Source: Pseudomonas anatoliensis (GTDB lineage Bacteria > Pseudomonadota > Gammaproteobacteria > Pseudomonadales > Pseudomonadaceae). Taken from it: a DNA stretch of 64,000 nucleotides. The notes below the pieces were generated by a model, which made no database searches, was not told where the DNA came from, and saw only the letters and a program-made list of their open reading frames with translations. Below, in pieces: positions 1 through 8,641 of this stretch. The position numbers and the translations under genes were made by a program. The stretch covers positions 20,806-84,805 of the forward strand of contig NZ_JACVHC010000010.1 in assembly GCF_017976235.1 (NCBI RefSeq), written 5' to 3'. Position 1 is the first letter of the stretch. The number at the start of each line of letters is the position of its first letter.

Positions 1-84
1 TAAAGTACCTGCGATTGGTCGTCTAGTTGAGGGCAATCGGCTTTGCTAAGGTGCCCGCTCCCTGTCAATGGATGCAAAAGCCAT

Positions 85-360
85 ATGAATCAAAGAACAA
101 GCTCCGACGCCCTGTATGTCAGCCGCCGCAAGCTGTCAGCACGTGCCACGCCCTACGTGTTTGCGTTGTACATGGCGACGATCATGGCGTTTCTGATGTC
201 GCTGGTAATCACCGCCGCCAATTCCGGAATTGATAACGACTACCTGAGTAATGCGCTGCACGCATACAAACTGGCGATGCCGGTGGCATTCCTGTGCATC
301 CTCTTCGTTCGGCCCATCGTGATCAAACTGGTGGCGATGACGGTGCATCCGCATCGTTGA
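85..360 (+). CDS. DUF2798 family small membrane protein
   Basis: A 91-residue protein read from the ATG at 85. Two hydrophobic segments (about residues 25-45 and 65-82) flank a short polar loop, and the C-terminus is short and basic. This two-helix layout, with conserved residues around the first helix (YVFALYMATIMAF) and an FVRPIV-like second helix, matches DUF2798 proteins, whose function is unknown. An in-frame ATG lies upstream at 43, but the added residues do not resemble the family start. It sits at the left window edge, so its operon context cannot be judged. Family assignment is from memory. Confidence 0.7.
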   Translation: MNQRTSSDALYVSRRKLSARATPYVFALYMATIMAFLMSLVITAANSGIDNDYLSNALHAYKLAMPVAFLCILFVRPIVIKLVAMTVHPHR

Positions 361-394
361 AGTCGCGTTTTTCCTGAACCCACTCAGGGGGTTA

Positions 395-437
395 GGGCCG
401 CTTCGCGACCCAGCTGGAGCAAGCTCCCTCGCCACAG
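395..437. repeat. REP-like element (single unit)
   Basis: Reads, on the minus strand, as the common Pseudomonas fluorescens REP pattern TGTGGCGAGGGAGCTTG...GGGTCGCGAAGCGGC. It lies in the 214-base gap between the DUF2798 gene and the thiamine-diphosphate enzyme gene. No mate copy in inverted orientation is visible nearby. The rest of that gap shows no gene. Confidence 0.6.
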
Positions 438-574
438 GGTGGGTGGCTCTGTCGTTCAGCCTCATGGGAAAAACAATCGAAACTTCGCCACCAACCCGAC
501 TGTCCAGACCCTTACAACTTCCGGCGGATGCGCTGCCGGAAAGCTTCATGCACCGGTGAAAGGCGAGGCACACG

Positions 575-2362
575 ATGACGATGACAGTAGGAGATTTTCT
601 GGTTGAGCGGCTCAGCCAATGGGGCGTCACACGGATTTTTGGTTATCCGGGTGACGGCATCAATGGCGTGTTTGGCGCGCTCGACCGAGCCAACGGAAAG
701 ATCGAATTCATACAGGCGCGCCACGAAGAAATGGCCGCTTTCATGGCCTCGGCGCATGCCAAATTCACGGGTGAGCTGGGAGTGTGCATCGCCACTTCAG
801 GCCCCGGCGCGTCACATCTGATCACCGGCCTCTACGATGCACGGATGGATCACATGCCAGTACTGGCGATTGTCGGTCAGCAGGCGCGCACCGCGCTGGG
901 CAGTCACTACCAGCAGGAACTGGATCTGGTGTCGATGTTCAAGGATGTCGCTGGCGCTTTTGTGCAGCAGGCATCGGCGCCATCGCAGGTCCGCCATTTG
1001 CTAGATCGCGCGGTGCGCACGGCGATTGGCGAGCGCCGCGTCACTGCGATCATCCTGCCCAATGACTTGCAGGATCTGGCCTACGAGGCACCGGCCCGTG
1101 CGCATGGCACGGCGCATTCCGGTGTCGGCTACAGCAAGCCGAAAGTCATGCCTTACGAGGCAGACTTGCAGCGCGCCGCCGAGGTTTTGAATGCCGGGGA
1201 AAAGGTCGCGATTCTGGTAGGCGCTGGTGCGCTGGAAGCGACTGACGAAGTGATCGCCGTGGCCGAAAAACTCGGCGCCGGTGTCGCCAAAGCACTGCTC
1301 GGCAAGGCCGTGCTCCCCGACGATTTGCCGTGGGTCACTGGCAGCATCGGCCTGCTCGGCACCGAGCCCAGCTACAAGTTGATGACCGAGTGCGACACCT
1401 TGCTGATGATCGGCTCGGGTTTCCCGTATTCAGAATTCCTGCCCAAGGAAGGCCAGGCGCGCGGCGTGCAGATCGATTTGCAGGCCGACATGCTCAGCCT
1501 GCGTTATCCGATGGAAGTCAATCTGCAGGGTGACGCGGCAGAAACACTGGCCGCGTTACTGCCACTGCTAGAACAGAAAACCTCAGGCAAATGGCGCAAG
1601 AAAGTCGAAGGGTGGCGCGGCACGTGGGAGAAAACCCTGGAAAAGCGCGCCATGGTCAAAGCCAAGCCGATAAATCCGCAGCGGGTGGTGTACGAGTTAT
1701 CGCCGCGCCTGCCGGACGAGGCGATCGTCACCAGCGACTCCGGTTCGTGCGCCAACTGGTTTGCTCGCGACTTGAAAATCCGCCGCGGCATGAAATGCTC
1801 GCTATCCGGCGGACTGGCTTCGATGGGCGCCGCGGTGCCCTATGCGATTGCCGCAAAATTCGCCTTTCCCGAACGCTCGGTGATCGCACTGGTAGGCGAC
1901 GGCGCAATGCAGATGAACAACATGGCCGAACTGATCACCGTCGCCAAATACTGGCGGCAATGGGCGAGCCCGAAATGGATCTGCGCGGTGTTCAATAACG
2001 AGGACCTCAATCAGGTCACGTGGGAGCAGCGGGTGATGGAGGGCGATCCGAAGTTCGAAGCGTCGCAGAGTATCCCCGACGTGCCATACCACTTGTTCGC
2101 CATTTCCATCGGCCTGAAAGGCATTTTCGTCGACCGCGAAGAAAACGTGGCGGGCGCCTGGGAGCAGGCACTGGCCTCGGACGTGCCGGTGCTGATCGAG
2201 TTCAAGACCGACCCGAACGTGCCGCCATTGCCGCCGCACATCAAGCTTGAACAGGCGAAGAAATTTGCCACGACGTTGCTCAAGGGCGACCCGGATGAGG
2301 CGGGCATTATCGTGCAAACCGCCAAACAGGTATTGAGTTCAGTGCTTCCCGGCAAAAAGTAA
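575..2362 (+). CDS. Thiamine-diphosphate-dependent enzyme, PoxB/acetolactate synthase-like
   Basis: A 595-residue cytoplasmic or membrane-peripheral enzyme of the pyruvate oxidase/acetolactate synthase superfamily. The three usual domains are visible. The N-terminal pyrimidine-binding domain has the catalytic glutamate in RHEEMAAFMA (about residues 49-58). A central domain covers about 190-330. The C-terminal diphosphate-binding domain carries the GDG...NN motif (VGDGAMQMNN near 440, then AVFNNEDLNQVTWEQR). The GAGG just upstream of 575 fits a ribosome binding site. It resembles pyruvate:quinone oxidoreductase PoxB, making acetate and CO2 from pyruvate, more than the anabolic IlvB. Substrate cannot be fixed from sequence alone, so no symbol is given. 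It is followed by a REP pair and reads as a single-gene unit. Confidence 0.85.
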   Translation: MTMTVGDFLVERLSQWGVTRIFGYPGDGINGVFGALDRANGKIEFIQARHEEMAAFMASAHAKFTGELGVCIATSGPGASHLITGLYDARMDHMPVLAIVGQQARTALGSHYQQELDLVSMFKDVAGAFVQQASAPSQVRHLLDRAVRTAIGERRVTAIILPNDLQDLAYEAPARAHGTAHSGVGYSKPKVMPYEADLQRAAEVLNAGEKVAILVGAGALEATDEVIAVAEKLGAGVAKALLGKAVLPDDLPWVTGSIGLLGTEPSYKLMTECDTLLMIGSGFPYSEFLPKEGQARGVQIDLQADMLSLRYPMEVNLQGDAAETLAALLPLLEQKTSGKWRKKVEGWRGTWEKTLEKRAMVKAKPINPQRVVYELSPRLPDEAIVTSDSGSCANWFARDLKIRRGMKCSLSGGLASMGAAVPYAIAAKFAFPERSVIALVGDGAMQMNNMAELITVAKYWRQWASPKWICAVFNNEDLNQVTWEQRVMEGDPKFEASQSIPDVPYHLFAISIGLKGIFVDREENVAGAWEQALASDVPVLIEFKTDPNVPPLPPHIKLEQAKKFATTLLKGDPDEAGIIVQTAKQVLSSVLPGKK

Positions 2363-2383
2363 CCTGAAGGCCAGCCAGGCCCC

Positions 2384-2461
2384 TGTAGGAGCTGCCGCAG
2401 GCTGCGATCTTTTGATTTTTTTTCAAGATCAAAAGATCGCAGCCTGCGGCAGCTCCTACAC
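2384..2461. repeat. REPIN: inverted pair of REP sequences
   Basis: Two near-perfect inverted copies of the P. fluorescens REP unit (TGTAGGAGCTGCCGCAGG and its complement) meet around a short T-rich centre near 2415-2425. It can form a long hairpin downstream of the thiamine enzyme gene and could act as a transcript end. The 5' edge of a longer reading of the next gene would lie inside it. Confidence 0.9.
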
Positions 2462-2492
2462 GGGGGCGACGCAGTATCTGGAGGGAATCGAT

Positions 2493-3242
2493 TTGATTTA
2501 CATAGGCTGCGCAGGCTGGAGTCTGGGGCGTGAGCATTGGCCGGCGTTCCCGGTTGAAGGTACGCACCTGCAGGGCTATGCAAAGCAATTCAACAGCGTG
2601 GAAATCAACAGTTCGTTCTATCGCCCGCATCGCCTACAGACCTACCAACGCTGGGCTGATTCGGTGCCAGACGGCTTTCGCTTTTCAGTGAAGATCCCCA
2701 AACACATCAGCCATGAACTGCGCCTGGCGGGCAGTGAAACGGCGCTCGATGAGTTTCTCGGGCAATGCAACGGCTTAGGCGATCGCCTCGGTTGTTTGCT
2801 GGTGCAGTTGCCGCCGTCACTGGCTTTTGATGAAACCATTGCCGAAGCATTTTTTAGCGCATTGCGCGAGCGTTTTGCCGGAGCGGTGGTGCTTGAACCG
2901 CGCCACGCATCGTGGGTTGCTGCCGAGCCGTTGTTGATCGCCCATCAGATTGCTCAAGCGGCGGTCGATCCTTCGCGCATCAGCAGTGACTCGTCGCCGG
3001 GTGGCTGGACCGGCATTCAGTATTGGCGATTGCACGGTTCGCCGCGCATTTACCATAGCGCCTACGATTTGCCGTATCTGCAAAGGCTTGCGCAGACGTT
3101 GCAGATCGCAAGTGCCGAAGGTGCCGCGGTCTGGTGCATCTTCGACAACACCACCAGTGGCGCCGCCATCGGCAATGCGTTGACTTTGGCGAAGGAGCTT
3201 GACCAGTACGCGGCCCTGACGCCGTCGAAGCCCTCACCCTAA
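2493..3242 (+). CDS. DUF72 (YecE-like) protein
   Basis: A 249-residue TIM-barrel-like protein of the DUF72/YecE family, function unknown. The N-terminus IYIGCAGWSLG and the following EINSSFYRPH, FSVKIPKHISH and VQLPPSLAFD segments are typical of the family. I chose the TTG at 2493 because GGAGGG (2480-2485) stands seven bases upstream and the family begins right before the IGxAGW motif. The in-frame ATG at 2412 lies inside the REPIN and would add about 27 residues of repeat-derived sequence. The last codons and the stop are supplied by a GA/CT-rich repeat starting at 3231, so the natural C-terminus (PSKPSP) may be repeat-modified. Confidence 0.85.
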   Translation: MIYIGCAGWSLGREHWPAFPVEGTHLQGYAKQFNSVEINSSFYRPHRLQTYQRWADSVPDGFRFSVKIPKHISHELRLAGSETALDEFLGQCNGLGDRLGCLLVQLPPSLAFDETIAEAFFSALRERFAGAVVLEPRHASWVAAEPLLIAHQIAQAAVDPSRISSDSSPGGWTGIQYWRLHGSPRIYHSAYDLPYLQRLAQTLQIASAEGAAVWCIFDNTTSGAAIGNALTLAKELDQYAALTPSKPSP

Positions 3243-3423
3243 CCCTCTCCCAGAGGGAGAGGGGACTGATTGAGTTGATAGCGAGAGTTTCACCGACCTG
3301 AACGATCGCGTTGATTTCAAGACCTCAAGCCATGAGAGCTGAGTCGAGCCGAAGTTTTGAACGGCATGAAGATCGGCTCCCTTTCCCCCCTCTCCCTGAG
3401 GGAGAGGGTTGGGGTGAGGGGGA
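3231..3423. repeat. Inverted pair of GA/CT-rich repeats (REPIN-like)
   Basis: The segment at 3231-3268 (CCCTCACCCTAACCCTCTCC then its local complement) recurs in inverted orientation at 3380-3423 (CTCTCCCTGAGGGAGAGGG then TTGGGGTGAGGGGG). About 110 bases without a gene lie between. Each copy is itself a hairpin. This is a familiar intergenic repeat of pseudomonads and separates the convergent genes ending at 3242 and 3449. Confidence 0.85.
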
Positions 3424-3448
3424 AAGTCCAACTGACACCGCAAAAATC

Positions 3449-3667
3449 TCAGTTCCCGTCCGCGACCTTGCGCTCAATCTCATCGACTTTGCGCTGCAGC
3501 TCTTCAGCATCCTGCTCTTTAACCCGAGTGGAGGAAGGCGTGATGACCTCGTCCACAGCCTTGGTGTCATCGTCCCTGTCCGCCAGATCTCGCTCGACCA
3601 CATTTACCGGTTTGCCGGACGTATCAGTAGGCGGGGCGTTCGGGGTTTTGCTGTCGTTGCTGTTCAT
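3449..3667 (-). CDS. Small hydrophilic protein of unknown function
   Basis: A 72-residue highly charged protein starting MNSNDSKTPNAPP and ending in a heptad-like acidic/basic helix (QDAEELQRKVDEIERKVADGN) that looks like a short coiled coil. No signal peptide or membrane segment. The start at 3667 is preferred over the ATG at 3682 because that upstream ATG is part of the GGAGGT ribosome binding site lying seven bases before 3667. I do not recognise the family. The middle is proline/threonine rich and probably disordered. Confidence 0.7.
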   Translation of the reverse strand: MNSNDSKTPNAPPTDTSGKPVNVVERDLADRDDDTKAVDEVITPSSTRVKEQDAEELQRKVDEIERKVADGN

Positions 3668-3789
3668 ATCGCTGACCTCCATTCATTGGTGTAAACATTG
3701 GAGGTGTCGCAAAGCAGAGCGTTCGATATTTCTGCCGATTGCTGAATCAAAGGTGGAGAAATATTGCAACGTGGTGGCGGCAAGATGAC

Positions 3790-5856
3790 TCAATCTGAAC
3801 CTATCTGGCCTTGCCTGGCCTTGCCGCTGACCGTGACGCTTTTGTCGAATGTGACGCCGTTGTCGGTGATTTCGACTCCTTTGGCATCGACCACCGAATC
3901 GATCGTCGGCGAAACCCGGCCAGCTATCAGCAGATCGAGCGTTTCCGAATACTCATACCGACCAGTGGAGGCTCGCCGCAACACATAACTCACCTTCACT
4001 GTTGTTCCGATGTTGGGAGCCACGAACTGTTTATCCAACCTGAATCGCAAAGGCTGGCCTTCGATCACTGTCGTAATAGTCACCCTGTCACTGGTACTGC
4101 CTTGGGGATTATCCGCGCGCCAGTAGTAAGTGAGGATGTCATCCTTGGCGGTCTGCGCCTCAATCAATAAGTGAACCGGGTCTTTGGACGGATCCAGCAT
4201 ATCCGGCGGATCGGCCTCCTCGACCACTGGCACTGGCAGCGTGGCACGGATTTTCTCGACCTTGGCCAGCAATGGTTCGGACTCACTGACGCCGTAGAGC
4301 GCCACTTGGTCGTTGGACACCCGGTATGAGACATCGAGGGTGCCATTGTTGAGCACGCTGATGTGCTCATTGTCGACATGCAAGGTGACGATCCCTGCCT
4401 TGGCGTCGTTGTCGCTGACGATATGCTCAACTGGGTGCGCATACGGGGTACCGTTGGATCGCGTGCCTGTCCACCTCAGGTTGATGACGTCGCCGCTGCG
4501 TATGCCAAGGTAACTGATGCCCACGGTGGCGCGAGCTTCGTCTGGCGCCAGAATGTTGCCCGACAGCTCACGAATGGTCGGCTCTGGCAGCATCAAAACG
4601 TCACCCACTACCTGGGCGAAGGTGCGCTTGGATGAAAGCAGTGGCTCGCCATTCTGTCTCTTCAACACATATGAAGCATCCGCCAGGCCCATGGCGATGG
4701 CTCTTATATGTGCATAGGGCACTTTCAATTCCAGAATGCTTGGAATACTGACAACAATTTTCGACGTTGAATGTATCAATGGCTTACCGGCCGCGGGCGT
4801 GCCGATGAAGGACAAGGTCACGGTGTCGCCTAGAGTGAAATCCTCGGGCTGCACATGGACCTGAACCGTGACATCCTCTTTCTTCAGATTCTTGATGGTA
4901 ATGATGCCGTTGATCGATTCTTTGATCACGGGCGCCTCCAGGCGCCAGCCACCGGCATCAACGCGCACGCGGTTGGATTGCGAATGCCGGACCGCCCAGT
5001 TCCAGACCACATCGTGAATGTTATAGCGCACTACCAGCGCGTCACTGTCTCCCCCGGCCAGGATGGCTGCCTGGTCGGCGATGATCACGATGGGGTTTTT
5101 CCCATCGACCTCATCCTGCGTCACGGTATGGGGTGCAAGAATGTTATTGGCGCTCCCCCAATGCACCAGAATCGTGTCACCTAATGCCATTTCCGGGTAG
5201 AACGGTATGGTTACAGGTACACCTTTCTTCGCCCACTCGGCATCAATACCTTGCTGCACGACGTCTTTGGGCAACTGCGCCGGATGCAGTTCGGAATGGC
5301 CGTCCGGCAGATGCGGCGCCTTATCCCGCCCTCCGGGACGCGTGAGTTTGACCAATAATCGCAACGCCACAGAAGGGTCGTCCGGGGTGCTTTCGCCGAA
5401 TCGGGTCAGCTGGTAATAGCACTCTTCAACCCAGCCCGGTTGGGCGATTGTCTTGGGTAGATAAAACAGCAGTTGTTTATTGACTTCGTCCGGTTGCACC
5501 TTCCCGGAGTACACGATTTGCGCGCCCCAGTGAACGTCATACTGATCGTCCAACTGCATCCCGATATACGGATTGATTGCACACAAAATGCCGGCGTCGT
5601 TGTCCTCGACTACATCGAGATTGATGCCGCCATCACCGTCCGCCAAGGGGCGCACCATGCCGGCTATCAGCAGGGGGCGCATTGCCAGCGATGAGTTGTC
5701 GTCGTCAAAACGCGGGAACAGAGAGGTATTGCTGGAGGGGATGCCGGATTTACGGGTCTGTAGTGCGCGAACACCTTCAGCGTTCGAAGCTGTGTTTGTT
5801 TGACCGCCGGCAGGCTGAGGGTGGCTGCTGTTTTCGAGAAACTCATTGGCGGACAT
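3790..5856 (-). CDS. Large Pseudomonas protein of unknown function, beta-rich repeats
   Basis: A 688-residue protein with no signal peptide and no membrane helix. From about residue 55 it consists of repeated beta-rich segments of roughly 100-120 residues, each with elements such as GDTVTLSFIGTP, GDVINLRWTGTR, VTLHVDNEHISVLNNGTLDVSYRV and a following linker with VPPPxVxEA-like proline/acid runs. Similar Ig-like proteins are frequent, without known function, in fluorescent pseudomonads. The C-terminus (SVVDAKGVEITDNGVTFDKSVTVSGKARQGQIGSD) breaks off in what looks like the first strands of another Ig-like unit. The gene may therefore be 3'-truncated. The 60 bases beyond the stop show no continuing Ig-like sequence in the same frame. 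Ends just left of the terminator for the 6002 gene. Confidence 0.75.
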   Translation of the reverse strand: MSANEFLENSSHPQPAGGQTNTASNAEGVRALQTRKSGIPSSNTSLFPRFDDDNSSLAMRPLLIAGMVRPLADGDGGINLDVVEDNDAGILCAINPYIGMQLDDQYDVHWGAQIVYSGKVQPDEVNKQLLFYLPKTIAQPGWVEECYYQLTRFGESTPDDPSVALRLLVKLTRPGGRDKAPHLPDGHSELHPAQLPKDVVQQGIDAEWAKKGVPVTIPFYPEMALGDTILVHWGSANNILAPHTVTQDEVDGKNPIVIIADQAAILAGGDSDALVVRYNIHDVVWNWAVRHSQSNRVRVDAGGWRLEAPVIKESINGIITIKNLKKEDVTVQVHVQPEDFTLGDTVTLSFIGTPAAGKPLIHSTSKIVVSIPSILELKVPYAHIRAIAMGLADASYVLKRQNGEPLLSSKRTFAQVVGDVLMLPEPTIRELSGNILAPDEARATVGISYLGIRSGDVINLRWTGTRSNGTPYAHPVEHIVSDNDAKAGIVTLHVDNEHISVLNNGTLDVSYRVSNDQVALYGVSESEPLLAKVEKIRATLPVPVVEEADPPDMLDPSKDPVHLLIEAQTAKDDILTYYWRADNPQGSTSDRVTITTVIEGQPLRFRLDKQFVAPNIGTTVKVSYVLRRASTGRYEYSETLDLLIAGRVSPTIDSVVDAKGVEITDNGVTFDKSVTVSGKARQGQIGSD

Positions 5857-5912
5857 GATCAGGAACTCCGTTCAGAAAGGTGACGGAGTGATTGAACGTT
5901 GTATGGGAAAAA

Positions 5913-5942
5913 TGCGCACCTGTCAGATCTGACAGGTGCGCA
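5913..5942. terminator. Perfect palindrome, rho-independent terminator
   Basis: A perfect 30-base palindrome with 15-base arms (TGCGCACCTGTCAGA and its complement) and no spacer. Read on the minus strand it is followed by a run of five T, so it is a strong terminator for the permease gene ending at 6002. On the plus strand it is followed by AGGTTTTT, so it may work both ways. Confidence 0.85.
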
Positions 5943-6001
5943 AGGTTTTTCGACGAACGGTAGGAGGCGAGAATCTGCGTCGGCTCCCGTGGGGGGCAGA
6001 A

Positions 6002-7681
6002 TCAGTCCTTGAGAATGTCGCGATCCTTGGTTTCCGGCAGGAAGAACGTACCGAGTATCGCCGTCATCACTGCAATCACGATCGGATACCACAGCCCGTA
6101 GTAGATATCACCGGTGGCCGCGACCATCGCGAAAGCCACGGTCGGCAGGAAGCCGCCGAACCAGCCATTGCCGATGTGATAGGGCAGCGACATCGAGGTG
6201 TAGCGGATGCGGGTCGGGAACAGCTCGACCAGCCACGCCGCAATCGGGCCGTACACCATGGTCACGTAGATCACCAGAATGGTCAGCAGCAGCAACACCA
6301 TCGGGTAATTGGTTTTCGCCGGATCGGCTTTCTCCGGGTAGCCCGCTTCCTTCAGTGCGCCACTCAGGTTGGCGGTAAACGCATCGTTACGCGCCTTGAA
6401 GTCAGCGGCGGGCAGGGTGCTGCCCTCGAAACTCTCGATGACTTTGTCGCCGATGCGCACCTGCGCCACGGTGCCGGGCTCGGCCTCGACGTTCTCGTAA
6501 GGGATCGCCCGTTTCGCCAGCAGGGTCTTGGCCAGGTCGCAGGAACTGGTGAATTTGGCCTTGCCCACCGGGTCGAACTGGAACGAGCACTGATCGGAAT
6601 TGGCGATCACCTTGACCGGGTTTTTCTCCTGGGCGATGAACACGTCGGGGTTACCGTACTGGGTCAACGCATGGAAGATTGGAAAGTAGGTCAGCGCCGC
6701 CAGAATGCAGCCGACCATGATGATCGGCTTGCGGCCGATACGGTCGGACAGGCTGCCGAAAATCACGAAGAACGGCGTGCCGATCAACAGTGATCCGGCG
6801 ATCAACAGGTTGGCGGTTTGCGGGTCGATCTTCAGCGTCTGCAACAGGAAAAACAGCGCATAGAACTGTCCGGTGTACCAGACCACCGCCTGGCCGGCCG
6901 TACCGCCGAGCAGCGACATGATCACCACTTTGAGGTTGTCCCAGCGCGCGAAGGATTCGGTCAGCGGCGCCTTGGAGGCCTTGCCTTCAGCCTTCATCTT
7001 CTGGAACACCGGCGACTCGCTCAGTTGCAGGCGGATGTACACCGAAACGATCAGCAGCAGGATCGACAGCAGGAACGGAATCCGCCAGCCCCAGGCTTCG
7101 AACGCTTCGGTGCCCAGCGCGGTGCGGCAGGCGAGGATCACCAGCAGCGACAGGAACAGGCCCAGGGTCGCGGTGGTTTGAATCCATGAAGTGAAGAAAC
7201 CACGTCTGCCCGGCGGCGCGTGTTCGGCCACGTAAGTCGCCGCGCCGCCGTACTCACCGCCCAGTGCCAGGCCTTGCAGCAGGCGCAGGGTAATCAGGAT
7301 GACTGGCGCAGCGACGCCAATGGTTGCGTAGCCGGGCAGCAGGCCGACGATGGCCGTGGACACACCCATGATCACAATGGTGATCAGGAAGGTGTGCTTG
7401 CGCCCGATCATGTCGCCGAGCCGGCCAAACACGATGGCACCGAACGGCCGCACGGCGAACCCGGCGGCGAAGGCGAGCAGGGCAAAAATGAACGCAGTGG
7501 TCTCGTTGACGCCGGCAAAAAAGTGCTTGGCGATGATCGCGGCCAGTGAGCCGTAGAGGTAAAAGTCGTACCACTCGAACACCGTGCCCAGGGACGAAGC
7601 GAAGATGACCTTGCGCTCCTCCTTGGTGATGTCGCCGCTACGGGGTGGACTGCCTGAGGATGTCGTGTCGATTGTGGCCAT
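6002..7681 (-). CDS. MFS transporter, metabolite:H+ symporter (MHS/ProP-like) family
   Basis: A 559-residue inner-membrane permease. The N-terminal SSLGTVFEWYDFYLYGSLA, the loop motif GRLGDMIGRKHTFL (about 86-100) and its second-half counterpart GSLSDRIGRKP are hallmarks of the MHS branch that includes ProP, KgtP and ShiA. About twelve membrane segments can be traced. Unlike the roughly 430-residue classical members it has an insert of about 115 residues (about 342-457) holding two cysteines (DQCSF...SSCD). This is probably an extracytoplasmic loop between late membrane segments. Other Pseudomonas MHS proteins of about 550 residues share this layout. Substrate unknown; an organic acid or quaternary amine is plausible. 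It stands alone, with its own terminator. Confidence 0.85.
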   Translation of the reverse strand: MATIDTTSSGSPPRSGDITKEERKVIFASSLGTVFEWYDFYLYGSLAAIIAKHFFAGVNETTAFIFALLAFAAGFAVRPFGAIVFGRLGDMIGRKHTFLITIVIMGVSTAIVGLLPGYATIGVAAPVILITLRLLQGLALGGEYGGAATYVAEHAPPGRRGFFTSWIQTTATLGLFLSLLVILACRTALGTEAFEAWGWRIPFLLSILLLIVSVYIRLQLSESPVFQKMKAEGKASKAPLTESFARWDNLKVVIMSLLGGTAGQAVVWYTGQFYALFFLLQTLKIDPQTANLLIAGSLLIGTPFFVIFGSLSDRIGRKPIIMVGCILAALTYFPIFHALTQYGNPDVFIAQEKNPVKVIANSDQCSFQFDPVGKAKFTSSCDLAKTLLAKRAIPYENVEAEPGTVAQVRIGDKVIESFEGSTLPAADFKARNDAFTANLSGALKEAGYPEKADPAKTNYPMVLLLLTILVIYVTMVYGPIAAWLVELFPTRIRYTSMSLPYHIGNGWFGGFLPTVAFAMVAATGDIYYGLWYPIVIAVMTAILGTFFLPETKDRDILKD

Positions 7682-7751
7682 GGGTGTACTCCGTCGTGCT
7701 TGTTTTTTTGTAGGCCGGAGTCCCCCAATACCGCTTTATTGCACCCTGGCC

Positions 7752-7769
7752 TTGTGGCGTATGCCGCAA
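7752..7769. promoter_or_regulatory. Inverted repeat upstream of the MHS transporter gene
   Basis: TTGTGGC and GCCGCAA arms (one mismatch) separated by GTAT, 71-88 bases upstream of the start at 7681. It could be an operator for a dimeric regulator. No regulator gene is adjacent. The remainder of 7682-7873 shows no gene. Confidence 0.3.
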
Positions 7770-7873
7770 TTGCTGTCGCGTGAAACCTGCACAGTCTGAC
7801 CGCCTCGCCGGTGTGCGAGGTTTCCTGAAGCATAATCAGCTTCTGGCAGATATCCACTCGCCAGCATTGGCAC

Positions 7874-8641
7874 CTACGCCTTGACCCAGCGCTGACGGCT
7901 CCACGCACTCAGCCAGTCCACCGCAAACACCAGCACCAGCATCGCCAGAATCACCGTACTCGCCTGCGCTTCCTGAAACAGGCTGAGGCTTACATACAAC
8001 ATCTGTCCCAAGCCACCCGCGCCGACGAAACCCAGCACGCTGGCCATGCGAATGTTGTTTTCCCAGCGGTACAGGACGTAGGCGAGCAGTTGTGGGGCGA
8101 GGTTGGGCAGGGTGCCGTAGCAGAAGGCGAGGACAGGGTTGCCGCCCTGCAAACGGATCGCTTCGGCCGGTTGCGGCGGGGTGTTTTCCAGCGCCTCGGC
8201 GAACAAGCGGCCAAGCACGCCGGTGGTGTGCAGGGCGAGGGCCAGCGTCCCGGCGTTCGGGCCCAGCCCGGCGGCGAGCACCATCAACGCGGCCCAGACC
8301 AGTTCCGGAATCGCCCGCAGACCGTTGAGCAGCAGGCGCGAAGCACTGCGCAGCGGCCAGCCGAAACGCCCGGCAGCGGGCAGGGCGAGGACGATGCCCA
8401 GCAGCGCGGCGAGCAGGGTGCCGAGCGCCGACATGGCCAGGGTTTCCAGCGAGCCATGGAGGATCGCTTTCAAGTAATCGGCGCTCAGATCCGGGCTGAG
8501 AAAGCGCTGCACGTACGCGCCCATCTGTTTCAGGCTGGTGGCAGTGCCCAGTTCGCCGAGGTCGAGCCCCAAGTAAATGAACGAGGCGATGACGGCCGCG
8601 CCGATGCCGGCGATCAGCAACAGATTGATCAGACGGTTCAT
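7874..8641 (-). CDS. phnE: ABC transporter permease, PhnE-type (second copy)
   Basis: A 255-residue inner-membrane permease with about five to six helices. The cytoplasmic coupling segment (NGLRAIPELVWAALMVLAAGLGP, then GVLGRLFAEALE) and the C-terminal RWENNIRMASVLGFVGAGGLGQML are typical of PhnE family subunits. It is the last gene of the operon; its ATG overlaps the stop of the upstream permease by four bases (ATGA). The two permeases presumably pair as a heterodimer with PhnC as ATPase. Typical PhnE length. Confidence 0.88.
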   Translation of the reverse strand: MNRLINLLLIAGIGAAVIASFIYLGLDLGELGTATSLKQMGAYVQRFLSPDLSADYLKAILHGSLETLAMSALGTLLAALLGIVLALPAAGRFGWPLRSASRLLLNGLRAIPELVWAALMVLAAGLGPNAGTLALALHTTGVLGRLFAEALENTPPQPAEAIRLQGGNPVLAFCYGTLPNLAPQLLAYVLYRWENNIRMASVLGFVGAGGLGQMLYVSLSLFQEAQASTVILAMLVLVFAVDWLSAWSRQRWVKA

